Origin: Erythrobacter sp. KY5
GTDB taxonomy: Bacteria > Pseudomonadota > Alphaproteobacteria > Sphingomonadales > Sphingomonadaceae
NCBI RefSeq assembly: GCF_003264115.1
Contig: NZ_CP021912.1
Location: 1,533,001-1,597,000 of the forward strand
DNA: 64,000 bases
Reading direction: 5' to 3'
This document shows, piece by piece, positions 33,172 to 40,566 of this stretch; the stretch's first letter is position 1, and every line of letters begins with the position of its first letter. The notes beneath the pieces are model-generated. The model saw only the letters and a program-made list of their open reading frames with translations. It made no database searches and was not told the origin of the DNA. The position numbers and the translations under genes are program-made.

Positions 33172-33576
33172 TCATGATGCAGCTCCTGCATAGCTGACGA
33201 CTTCGAATTCAATGCCGTCCCAGTCGAAGAAGTAGAACCTCTTGCCCGGTTCATAATCGTCATGCCCGAACGGTTCGAGACCGGCTGCGATAACCACCCG
33301 TTCCGCCGCCTCGAGATCGTCGACAAGCAGGCCGACATGGTTGAGCGGCTGGCCCTTGGAATAATGGCGGTCCTTATCGGCGCGCACGTCATCATTGGTG
33401 TAGAGCGCCATGTATGTCGCGCCATTGCCGGGCTGGCCGACATGGATCGTGTCGCCCCCCATCTGCGAATGACCGCTCCAGCGGGTTTCCCAGCCGAGCA
33501 TCTGCCTGAACAGTTCGGCGCTGCGGGCGGGGTTGGTGACGGTAAGGTTGGCGTGTTCGATACTTCCTTTTGGCAT
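33172..33576 (-). CDS. VOC family (glyoxalase-fold) protein, probable SoxR target
   Basis: 134 residues, two beta-alpha-beta-beta-beta modules of the vicinal-oxygen-chelate fold: IEHANLTVTNPARSAELFRQMLGW and LNHVGLLVDDLEAAERVV, ending in the metal-binding Glu strand FDWDGIEFEVVSYAG. His and Glu metal ligands appear present. Members include glyoxalase, dioxygenases and bleomycin/fosfomycin-type resistance proteins; the substrate here is unknown. A SoxR box lies in the divergent gap to soxR, with the better -35 pointing toward this gene. Confidence 0.82.
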   Translation of the reverse strand: MPKGSIEHANLTVTNPARSAELFRQMLGWETRWSGHSQMGGDTIHVGQPGNGATYMALYTNDDVRADKDRHYSKGQPLNHVGLLVDDLEAAERVVIAAGLEPFGHDDYEPGKRFYFFDWDGIEFEVVSYAGAAS

Positions 33577-33658
33577 GGCAAAGTTCCTTTCGTGCGGGTC
33601 GCTCGATTCGAGCGCCTTGGATGGGCACAGCGAATCATCGTCGCCACTGACTCTGCAA

Positions 33659-33676
33659 TCTCAACCTAACTTGAGA
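33659..33676 (-). promoter_or_regulatory. SoxR box between the VOC gene and soxR
   Basis: TCTCAACCTAACTTGAGA is an 18-bp dyad closely matching the E. coli SoxR box (CCTCAAGTTAACTTGAGG). On the minus strand it is embedded in TTGATC, a 19-bp spacer, then CAGAGT, which copies the overlong-spacer geometry of SoxR-type promoters and points toward the VOC gene. It also lies 31 bp upstream of soxR. The site is read directly; redox activation is inferred. Confidence 0.8.
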
Positions 33677-33706
33677 TCAAGCTATTTCTGCGCTAACCTG
33701 AAAACC

Positions 33707-34162
33707 ATGGCAAAAAAGCTCTCTTCGAAAGACCTCGTCCCCATCGGCGAAATGGCACGCCGCACCGGCCTGTCGGTTTCGGCAATCCGGTTTTACGAAG
33801 ACAAGGGGCTGGTCGAGCCTGTCCGAACCGGCGGGAACCAGCGACGCTTTCTGCGCTCGGACATCAGGCGGCTCAGCTTCATCCTGATTGCGCAGCAGCT
33901 TGGCCTGACACTGGGCGAGATCGACGAGGTGATGCGCGGACTGCCCCATGGGCGCACGCCCAATGCGCGCGACTGGCGGGCGATCAGCGCGAAAATTCGC
34001 GACCGGATCGACAGCCGCATCCGGGAGCTTGAGCGTACCCGTGACAGGCTCGATGGCTGCATCGGCTGCGGGTGCCTCAGTCTTGAGAAATGTGCGATCT
34101 ACAATCCTGATGACCGGCTGGGCGAAAAGGGGCCCGGACCGCGACAGGTGCTGGAAGACTAG
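33707..34162 (+). CDS. soxR: redox-sensitive MerR-type regulator SoxR
   Basis: 151 residues from ATG 33707. The N-terminal MerR winged helix (VPIGEMARRTGLSVSAIRFYE) is followed by a dimerisation helix and the Fe-S binding motif CIGCGCLSLEKC, with the four cysteines in C-x2-C-x-C-x5-C spacing of SoxR, then AIYNPDD. SoxR senses redox-cycling compounds through its [2Fe-2S] cluster. No soxS lies nearby, so it probably regulates targets directly, as in most non-enteric bacteria. The nearest is the divergent VOC gene. Confidence 0.95.
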   Translation: MAKKLSSKDLVPIGEMARRTGLSVSAIRFYEDKGLVEPVRTGGNQRRFLRSDIRRLSFILIAQQLGLTLGEIDEVMRGLPHGRTPNARDWRAISAKIRDRIDSRIRELERTRDRLDGCIGCGCLSLEKCAIYNPDDRLGEKGPGPRQVLED

Positions 34163-34701
34163 GCGCCGGGGCCCAGATCCGGATCAATATCGCGGGGCCT
34201 CGCGAAGTGAATGAGCTTTGCGCAGCGCGGCTTCAGCTGGGACCAGCTTTCGATATTGCATTCCAGCACGGCAAAGGTCGCCGTCGGGAATTTCACCACG
34301 GCTTCGCGGAACAGATCGTTTTCGTGGCTGGGTGAAACAAGGTCGAGCACCACTTCCTGCATTCCGGGATTGTGACCCGATACAAGGATGGAATGGGCTT
34401 CGTCCTCGCCCTCTCCGGCATGGGCCTGCGCGACTTCGAGAATGGTGTCGGAGCTCGCCAGATAGAGCCGCTCATCATAGATTGCGGGCATTTCCGGCAG
34501 GGCGCCTTTCAGCGTATCGACAACGCGAATGGCCGGACTACCGATCAGGCGATCCCACTGGGTCCCGTGCGCGCGGATATGGTCGCCCATCACGGCAGCG
34601 CCCTTGACGCCGCGTTCGTTCAGGCCGCGGTCGAAGTCGCGCTGCGCTCCGTCGCCCCAATCGCTTTTGGCATGTCGGAAAAGGCCAAGTAGTTTCGCCA
34701 A
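34159..34701 (-). CDS. sixA: SixA-type histidine phosphatase
   Basis: About 180 residues. The catalytic FRHAKSDW (RHG motif, phospho-accepting His) lies near the N-terminus, with VSGHNPGMQEV providing the second His and NERG and DRLIGSPAIR the phosphate-binding arginines. SixA removes phosphate from His-containing phosphotransfer domains or PTS proteins. The start is taken as TTG 34701 because sequence upstream of LAKLLGLFRH is not family-like; ATG 34755 is the alternative. The stop overlaps the soxR stop by two bases. Confidence 0.85.
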   Translation of the reverse strand: MAKLLGLFRHAKSDWGDGAQRDFDRGLNERGVKGAAVMGDHIRAHGTQWDRLIGSPAIRVVDTLKGALPEMPAIYDERLYLASSDTILEVAQAHAGEGEDEAHSILVSGHNPGMQEVVLDLVSPSHENDLFREAVVKFPTATFAVLECNIESWSQLKPRCAKLIHFARPRDIDPDLGPGA

Positions 34702-34792
34702 GTGCCTAAAATCCCCACCATAGAAGCGGCCCACCGCCGCGGCGCCGCTTTGCACGTTCTACACCATGCCATGCAATCCCCCATGTGAAAAT

Positions 34793-34846
34793 GCGGCAGC
34801 CTGTCGTCAGCGCCAATCTGGGGAGAGCGCTGCGATAGGCTGCCGC
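34793..34846 (-). terminator. long hairpin after the hydroxylase gene
   Basis: Arms 34793-34813 and 34827-34846 form a stem of about 20 bp (one bulge, one G-U). On the minus strand it is followed by ATTTTCAC. It lies downstream of the hydroxylase stop (34894) and upstream of sixA, so it probably terminates the hydroxylase transcript. Confidence 0.65.
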
Positions 34847-34849
34847 CCT

Positions 34850-34879
34850 GGGCAGCCGCGCGAGGAGAGCGGGCTGCCC
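34850..34879 (-). repeat. second inverted repeat sharing sequence with the adjacent hairpin
   Basis: GGGCAGCC (34850-34857) pairs with GGCTGCCC (34872-34879). The same GGCAGCC/GGCTGCC core forms the base of the hairpin at 34793-34846, so arms can exchange partners. This could give two mutually exclusive folds. It lies 15 bp past the hydroxylase stop. Confidence 0.55.
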
Positions 34880-34893
34880 GTTCAGGAGAAAAT

Positions 34894-35757
34894 TCAGGTG
34901 GTGGGAGCCGCCGGACGCTCGCTTTCGCGCGTCCCCCACATGATCACCGGCTTGGCGTTCCGGCGGAAATGCGCGGCATAATCGGGGTGTTCGGTCCCCA
35001 TCCAGCGATCCCACCACGTGAAGTAGAAACCGTAATTGTAGCGGCCTTCGGAGTGGTGGAGGTCGTGATGCGTCGTGGTGCTGATCCAGCGTGTCAGCCC
35101 GTTATCGACCCAGCCGGCAGGGAACAATTCGCTGCCCGCATGGGCCATGACGTTGCGGATGATCATGTGCCACATGAACAGGAACACTGCGAGGCCTGCA
35201 TAGGCGATGCCAAGCTGGCTCGTGACGAACAGGAACAGCGGCATGTATGCGGCCTCGAACGCGGCTTCCCAGGTGGAAAAGCTGTAGGCGGCCCACGGTG
35301 TCGGCGTGCGCGATTTGTGGTGGTGCAGGTGGGTCGCGCGGAACAGGCGCCTGGAATGCATCGCCCGGTGGATCCAATAGAAATAGGCATCGTGGACGAG
35401 CACGATCAGCGCAAACTGCCACGCGATCAGCAACAGGCTGGCCGATTCCAGCTTCAGCGTGATCCACCCCATCTCGCGCCCGACCAGCGTTGCCAGCGTC
35501 ATGAAGGCAAAGACCAGTACGGTGCGGATCGACGAGAAAAACTCGCGCTTGTAATCGCTCCCCGTCGCGCGCCGGTTCTGAATGCGGCGATTGTCGGCCC
35601 ACACTTTCAGCACGATCAGAAACGCGCTGAGCACTCCGGCGGCGATCAGATAGCGGCTCAAGTCGAAATAGAGGACGTCGGCAAAATGGTTGGCGACCTT
35701 CGCCAGCGCATATTCGAGCGACCCTTTTTCAGCCGTTTCAGAAACCGGGATGATCAT
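34894..35757 (-). CDS. sterol desaturase / fatty acid hydroxylase family protein
   Basis: 287-residue integral membrane di-iron enzyme. The three His clusters are present: HDAYFYWIHRAMH, HLHHHKS and HHDLHH, within four to five hydrophobic helices. Members hydroxylate or desaturate lipids, sterols, carotenoids or fatty acids. The compact cluster spacing and the WIHRAMHS motif suggest a sterol desaturase/alkylglycerol monooxygenase type. A membrane-bound AraC regulator gene lies 110 bp upstream on the same strand and may control it. The substrate cannot be told from sequence. Confidence 0.87.
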   Translation of the reverse strand: MIIPVSETAEKGSLEYALAKVANHFADVLYFDLSRYLIAAGVLSAFLIVLKVWADNRRIQNRRATGSDYKREFFSSIRTVLVFAFMTLATLVGREMGWITLKLESASLLLIAWQFALIVLVHDAYFYWIHRAMHSRRLFRATHLHHHKSRTPTPWAAYSFSTWEAAFEAAYMPLFLFVTSQLGIAYAGLAVFLFMWHMIIRNVMAHAGSELFPAGWVDNGLTRWISTTTHHDLHHSEGRYNYGFYFTWWDRWMGTEHPDYAAHFRRNAKPVIMWGTRESERPAAPTT

Positions 35758-35867
35758 GCGTCAGATGTCCTTCATGCAAGTGATGCGGACTTTGTTGCCA
35801 GACCCGGCGCTCGCAGGCTCGTCGACGCTGGAAAATGTCGGTCATTTTCGGAATCGACCAGCTTTTT

Positions 35868-36950
35868 TCAGTTCTGAAGTCCCTGTGTAACGCCCGCTTC
35901 GTCGGAACCGTTCGCAATCGACAAGCGCCTGAATTCGCTGGGAGTTGTGCCTGTCTGCTCGCGAAATGCGCGGTTGAACGGGGTGAGCGAATTGTACCCC
36001 AGGTCCATTGCGATGGTGAGCACGGGCAGGTCGACCGCCTTCTTGTCCGAAAGCCGCTCTTTCGCCTCAGCGATTCGGTGGCGGTTGAGAAAGGCGGAGA
36101 AATTGCGATGGCCGAGCCGCTGATTGATCAGCGCGCGAAGGCGATGTTCGGGCGTATCGAGCTGCGCGGCAAGCGCCGGTATCGTGAGGCCCGGTTCGCG
36201 ATAGGCACCCTGCGCCATGGCGGCCTTGAGCTTTTCGTGAAGCACGCTTTCAGAAGGGGACAGGTCGAGCAAGGGCGCGGTTTCTTCGCCGGGCGCGTCG
36301 TCTCGTGTCTCGACAAGCAGCACCGGGTCCGTGCGCAACAGCGCCACTCCGGAAAACAGCATCAGGATCATGATGAGCATCGAATTGATGAGGTTGGCGA
36401 TCGGCAAGCGACCGTCCAGACCCGAGAACAGCTCGAACAGTTCGAAGATCAGTATCCCGGCAGCCTGAGCCGAAATCAGCGCGGGAAGCCATAAGCGGAT
36501 GATGCGGCGTTGTTCGACCAGATCGTCCTCACGCTCGAACAGGCCGACACGCACCACGTCTCCGATCAGAGCGAGCAGGGCAAAATGCAGGATCAGAAAC
36601 CCCGCAGGCCATGTCGAGGGCACAAAATTGCCGATGATCCAGCCCACAAACAGCACAGCGACCGCGCCGTAAAGCATGCGGGGATCGGGCTCGCTCTCGA
36701 ACAGCCGACGAGCGAAAAGCCAGATCCAGAACGGCGTGCTGATGGAGAAAAGGTCGATCCATGGGTCGAGCGGGCTTTGCGCCATCATCAGCGGCGATGC
36801 ACTGATGAGATAGAACACCGCGCCAACAATCATGCCGGCGAGCGGCAGCTTGATCTTTGCGCGCACCTCGTTCGACATGGTCAGAGCGAGCAGCAAAAGG
36901 CCCGTGCCGATGGTGATGAGCCTCAAGTGGTAATCCACCAGTTCTATCAT
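35868..36950 (-). CDS. AraC-family regulator with an N-terminal seven-helix membrane domain
   Basis: 360 residues. The first ~205 residues contain about seven hydrophobic helices with no sensory motif I recognise. The C-terminal ~130 residues are the AraC DNA-binding domain: ALAAQLDTPEHRLRALINQRLGHRNFSAFLNRHRIAEAKERL, then VLTIAMDLGYNSLTPFNRAFREQTGTTPSEFR. It therefore senses a signal in or across the membrane and binds DNA from there. The upstream dinG-like gene overlaps it by 4 bp, and the hydroxylase gene follows. Confidence 0.85.
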   Translation of the reverse strand: MIELVDYHLRLITIGTGLLLLALTMSNEVRAKIKLPLAGMIVGAVFYLISASPLMMAQSPLDPWIDLFSISTPFWIWLFARRLFESEPDPRMLYGAVAVLFVGWIIGNFVPSTWPAGFLILHFALLALIGDVVRVGLFEREDDLVEQRRIIRLWLPALISAQAAGILIFELFELFSGLDGRLPIANLINSMLIMILMLFSGVALLRTDPVLLVETRDDAPGEETAPLLDLSPSESVLHEKLKAAMAQGAYREPGLTIPALAAQLDTPEHRLRALINQRLGHRNFSAFLNRHRIAEAKERLSDKKAVDLPVLTIAMDLGYNSLTPFNRAFREQTGTTPSEFRRLSIANGSDEAGVTQGLQN

Positions 36951-39736
36951 GTGAGCCTATCTGGAATATTGTCGTCCAGCGCGCCAGTGTTTTGGGCGGT
37001 TTCGCTCGGTTCTTCGCCGATAAGTCCCTCGCGCACACGCGCCAACGCCTCGTCGAGCGTGACGCGCCGAACAGCTGTTCCTTCCGGAAACGCCGACAGC
37101 AGGCGCGAGGGGAACGCGGAGGACAGGACCACGAAATGCCCGGCATCGTCCTTGTTGCGGATCAGCCGTCCGAAAGCCTGCGCGAGCCGCGCGCGGATAA
37201 TGCGGTCGTCATACTGGCTGCCGGTCCCGCCGTCCTGCGCATTGGCGGCGCGGCGGGCCTTGTGGAGGATATCGGGGCGCGGCCACGGCACCGCCTCCAT
37301 CACCACGCAGCGCAGGGACCGGCCCGGCACATCGACACCATCGCGCAGCGCATCGGTGCCAAGCAGGCTCGCGCGCGGATCGTCGCGGAAGATATCGACC
37401 AGAGTGCCCGTGTCGATCGGATCGACATGCTGCGCGTAAAGCGGCAGGCCTTCGCGTGCGAGCCGGTCCGCAATGCGGCCATGCACCGCGCGCATCCGCC
37501 GGATCGCGGTGAACAGGCCAAGGACGCCTCCGCCCGATGCCTCGATCAGCCGGGCATAGGCTCCCGCAAGGCCGGGGAGGTCACCTTTCTTCACATCGGT
37601 TACGATCAGAACCTCGGCGCGACTCGCATAATCGAACGGGCTTTCCGCTGCCGAGAGCGTGGGAGTGCTCTCGATATGGTTTGCACCGGCGCGCCGGATT
37701 GCGCTCTCCCACGGATCGCCGCCGGTGCCGATGCGGTCGGTGAGTGTCGCGCTGGTCAGCATCACGCCGTGAGAAGGCTCCAGCACGACCCGCGCAAACG
37801 GTTTCATCGGGTCAAGCCAGCGACGATGGATCGCGACGTCAAACTCGCGCGCATCGGAACGGTCGACCGCAAGCCAGTCGACGAATTCGGGGTCCGCAGG
37901 ACCGCCCAGCCGGTCTAGCAGCGATTCCCACGCAGCCAGCAGATCGACGCGCCATTGCAGGGAGAATCGCGCCCCTTCGATCCGCGCGCGGCCTGCCCCG
38001 TCGAGCCAGTCGGGCGGATCGGCAAGGATCGCCTCCAGCCTGCCGCCCAGCCGGATCAGCGGAGTGCGGATCGCGGCGAGAGCCTCGCCCGCCGCGCTTG
38101 CCGCTTCGATCACCTCGCCGGGAAGCCCGCTCGCCTCGGTCTCGATCCCGTAGCCTGCCTCCTGCCCGCTCTCATCGCGCGCATAGGTCGCCGTGCGCAC
38201 CGCGCCGAGCAGGGTTTCGATCGGGCCTGAGGGTTCGTTTTCGATCAGGCGTTGCAGCCAGCCTTCGCCGGGGAAAGCCTGTGCCGCTTCGCACGCCGCC
38301 TCGATCGCTTCGCCGCCTTCATCGTCATAGCTGGCCACATCTGCGAGGCGTGCGGAAAGGCCGCGCCTGCGTCCCCGATTCTTGCGCTCCGGTCCGATGA
38401 TCCAGCGCCGCAGCTCGATTGCCTCCTGCCCTGAAAGCGTCGCGGCGAAGGTGCTGTCGGCGGCTTCGAAGACGTGATGGCCCTCGTCGAAGATGATGCG
38501 GGTGGGGCGCTGTGCGTGGTCGCGCCCGCGCGCCGCGTTGACCATCACAAGCGCATGGTTGGCGATGACAAGGTCGGCCTGAGCGCTGTCGCGTCCCGCG
38601 CGCTCAATAAAACACTTTCGGTAATGCGGGCACCCGGCATAGACGCACTCGCCGCGCTGGTCGGTCAGCGCCGCGATCCCGCGTTTTCGAAACAGCGTGC
38701 CGAGCCAGCCGGGCAGGTCGCCGCCGATCATGTCGCCATCGCGGGTAAAGCTCGCCCAGCGCGCGACCAATTGCGCAAGCACCGCCGGGCGACCCGCAAA
38801 CCCGCCTTGCAGCGCGTCTTCGAGGTTGAGCAGGCAAAGGTAATTCTCGCGCCCCTTGCGCACAACGACAGGCGGCGTGCCATCGGGGCGTTTCAGCGGC
38901 CATGCGCGCCTGCTTTCAGAGCGAAGCTGGCGTTGCAGGTTCTTGGTAAAGGTCGACACCCACACAGTCCCGCCCGATTGCTTGGCCCAGAGCGAGGAAG
39001 GCGCAAGATAGCCCAGCGTCTTGCCGATCCCGGTCCCCGCCTGTGCGAGCGCCACATGCGGCAGTTCGCGCCGGTCGCGCGGGGCGAAAATGCGCGAGAC
39101 CTCGGTTGAGTATTTGCGCTGCCCCTCGCGCTTTTCGGAGCCTTCGCCGGTCAGCGCGTCAAGCTCGCCCAGCACATCGGCCTCGGGCAATTCGACCTGG
39201 CGCGGGGGTGCGCGCTCGCCCGTCTCCTCCCATTCAGGCAGTGCGGCGAACAGCCACTTTTCCGCTTTCTCGGGACGCTTGATATGTGGTTTGAGCACCT
39301 GCGCCCACGGCCAGCGCAGCCGTTCGAGCGAATGAAGCGAGCTCCACGCGCCGGCGCGTTCGAACCATTCGGGGTCTTCGCAGGCGGCAACCAGCGCCCC
39401 TGCCGCTTCGAGCAGGAAGCCGGGCACATGCTGGTCGCTTTCCGGCTCCTCCAACCCCAGCGCCTGTGCAAGCCCCCGCGGCGTCGGCACGCAGAAGCGC
39501 GCCGGGTGAACGAACGCGAACAGCTCCAGCACGTCCAGCCCCGAAAGGTCGGGATAGCCCAGCCGGTTTGCCACCAATGGCGCATTCAAGAGCACGACTG
39601 GCGTATCGGCCGCGGCCATGATCGCATCGCCTTTAGACACCGCTTCGGTCGCGCCATTGGCAGGGTGCAGCCAGTTGCCACCATGGCTGGCGTGAAGGGC
39701 GGGCAAGGGGAGGGGAGCAGGAGACGACACTGACAC
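36947..39736 (-). CDS. DinG/XPD-family ATP-dependent DNA helicase
   Basis: 929 residues. The helicase core has AQAGTGIGKTLGYLAP (Walker A, near residue 235), an Fe-S cluster region with cysteines in ENYLCLLNLED and ECVYAGCPHYRKC, the DEGH box (IIFDEGHHVFEA), and C-terminal SATLTDR, GTDALRDGVDVPG and QAFGRLIRNKDD (motif VI). The N-terminal ~200 residues are unlike E. coli DinG and may be a substrate-handling domain. Fe-S helicases of this group unwind D-loops, R-loops or damaged DNA. The start at 39736 is the longest; a later start at about 39619 (MAAADTPVVL) is possible. Overlaps the AraC gene by 4 bp. Confidence 0.87.
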   Translation of the reverse strand: MSVSSPAPLPLPALHASHGGNWLHPANGATEAVSKGDAIMAAADTPVVLLNAPLVANRLGYPDLSGLDVLELFAFVHPARFCVPTPRGLAQALGLEEPESDQHVPGFLLEAAGALVAACEDPEWFERAGAWSSLHSLERLRWPWAQVLKPHIKRPEKAEKWLFAALPEWEETGERAPPRQVELPEADVLGELDALTGEGSEKREGQRKYSTEVSRIFAPRDRRELPHVALAQAGTGIGKTLGYLAPSSLWAKQSGGTVWVSTFTKNLQRQLRSESRRAWPLKRPDGTPPVVVRKGRENYLCLLNLEDALQGGFAGRPAVLAQLVARWASFTRDGDMIGGDLPGWLGTLFRKRGIAALTDQRGECVYAGCPHYRKCFIERAGRDSAQADLVIANHALVMVNAARGRDHAQRPTRIIFDEGHHVFEAADSTFAATLSGQEAIELRRWIIGPERKNRGRRRGLSARLADVASYDDEGGEAIEAACEAAQAFPGEGWLQRLIENEPSGPIETLLGAVRTATYARDESGQEAGYGIETEASGLPGEVIEAASAAGEALAAIRTPLIRLGGRLEAILADPPDWLDGAGRARIEGARFSLQWRVDLLAAWESLLDRLGGPADPEFVDWLAVDRSDAREFDVAIHRRWLDPMKPFARVVLEPSHGVMLTSATLTDRIGTGGDPWESAIRRAGANHIESTPTLSAAESPFDYASRAEVLIVTDVKKGDLPGLAGAYARLIEASGGGVLGLFTAIRRMRAVHGRIADRLAREGLPLYAQHVDPIDTGTLVDIFRDDPRASLLGTDALRDGVDVPGRSLRCVVMEAVPWPRPDILHKARRAANAQDGGTGSQYDDRIIRARLAQAFGRLIRNKDDAGHFVVLSSAFPSRLLSAFPEGTAVRRVTLDEALARVREGLIGEEPSETAQNTGALDDNIPDRLT

Positions 39737-39814
39737 CCAAGATGGCCCCGCCTAAACCAGTTGTAAACGAATGGCCTCAATAGTTCTGTGACTAGCTATC
39801 GAAGGAGACCAATC

Positions 39815-40258
39815 ATGCGCATTGCCCTTGCTCCGCTTGCCTTGCTTGCGATGGGTGCTCCGGCGGCCGCATTGGCTGAAGAACCCGTGCAGAAGGCATC
39901 TGAAACGGTCAGTGCAGATGCGCAGCAAGCCGCCAAAATCGCCGCGATTCAGCGCCATGTCGACGCCTATCGTTCAGGCGATCTCGATGCCTTTGTTGCG
40001 ACATTCGCTCCCGATGCGGTGGTGCGCGCTGATGGTTTTGTCGCCATGGGCCGCGAACAGATCCGCGCTCTTTATGAACTGAACTTCATCCCGGGCGCGC
40101 CGCAGCTGAAGGTCCACGAAAGCGGAGTGAAGGGCGAGAACGTCTTTCTCTCGCTTGGCTATGTATTTGAAGGGGGCAGGGAGATGTGCTGCTCATATTC
40201 GGAATACGAAATCACGAACGACGGCAAGGTCGCGTTTCTGGAAACCAGCAGCGGATAG
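39815..40258 (+). CDS. exported SnoaL/NTF2-like protein
   Basis: 147 residues from ATG 39815, preceded by GAAGGAG. The signal peptide MRIALAPLALLAMGAPAAALA ends near residue 21. The mature domain (IQRHVDAYRSGDLDAFVATF, then VVRADGFVAMGREQIRALYE) is a SnoaL-type NTF2 fold with a paired CC in REMCCSYSEYE. Such domains bind small ligands or act as isomerases/cyclases; no catalytic dyad is certain here. It is divergent from the helicase gene. Confidence 0.78.
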   Translation: MRIALAPLALLAMGAPAAALAEEPVQKASETVSADAQQAAKIAAIQRHVDAYRSGDLDAFVATFAPDAVVRADGFVAMGREQIRALYELNFIPGAPQLKVHESGVKGENVFLSLGYVFEGGREMCCSYSEYEITNDGKVAFLETSSG

Positions 40259-40566
40259 GGCGACAGCTGGTCTAGCGGTCCAGTCTCGCGCAGGGCCGCG
40301 CTGTCCTACAATCAGGCACTTTGGTATGATCGGCGCGGGCCTTTCGTTGCCCGAACCATGTCGCCTGTTTGAATTGCCGGAACCTGAAAAGTCACACATC
40401 CAACACGCCCTTTTCGCTTCAAGCCCGCAGGAAACCGGGCTCCGCGCCGGGCTTGCGGTTTTTCCAAACGGGGCCTTGCGTGGTCCATGTTCCGGCCAGT
40501 TTCGGGAACCAAGCGCAAGCCTTCGCGCTTGCAACATGGCTTCGCTTGCTTAAAGGCCGCAAAACT
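40259..40566 (+). other. 308-bp gene-free stretch before lysK
   Basis: No convincing coding sequence. It contains a hairpin with a T5 tract at 40420-40463 and a Gly/Cys-rich inverted segment around 40510-40535. The lysK frame stays open back to 40369, but the upstream 66 codons do not resemble the enzyme. It probably holds the terminator of the SnoaL gene and the lysK promoter; I see no clear -10/-35 pair. Confidence 0.5.
40420..40463 (+). terminator. intrinsic terminator with T5 tract
   Basis: CAAGCCCG (40420-40427) pairs with CGGGCTTG (40448-40455), followed by CGGTTTTT (40456-40463). A competing inner AGCCC/GGGCT pairing also exists. It lies 162 bp past the SnoaL stop and 104 bp before lysK, suggesting either readthrough termination of the former or attenuation before the latter. 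Confidence 0.6.

Noticed and set aside
32840..33175. minus strand ORF overlapping the end of ubiA and coupled (ATGA) to the VOC gene
   Set aside because: The tidy overlap is tempting, but most of the frame is antisense to ubiA and the composition is shadow-like; only ~80 bp is free of other genes.
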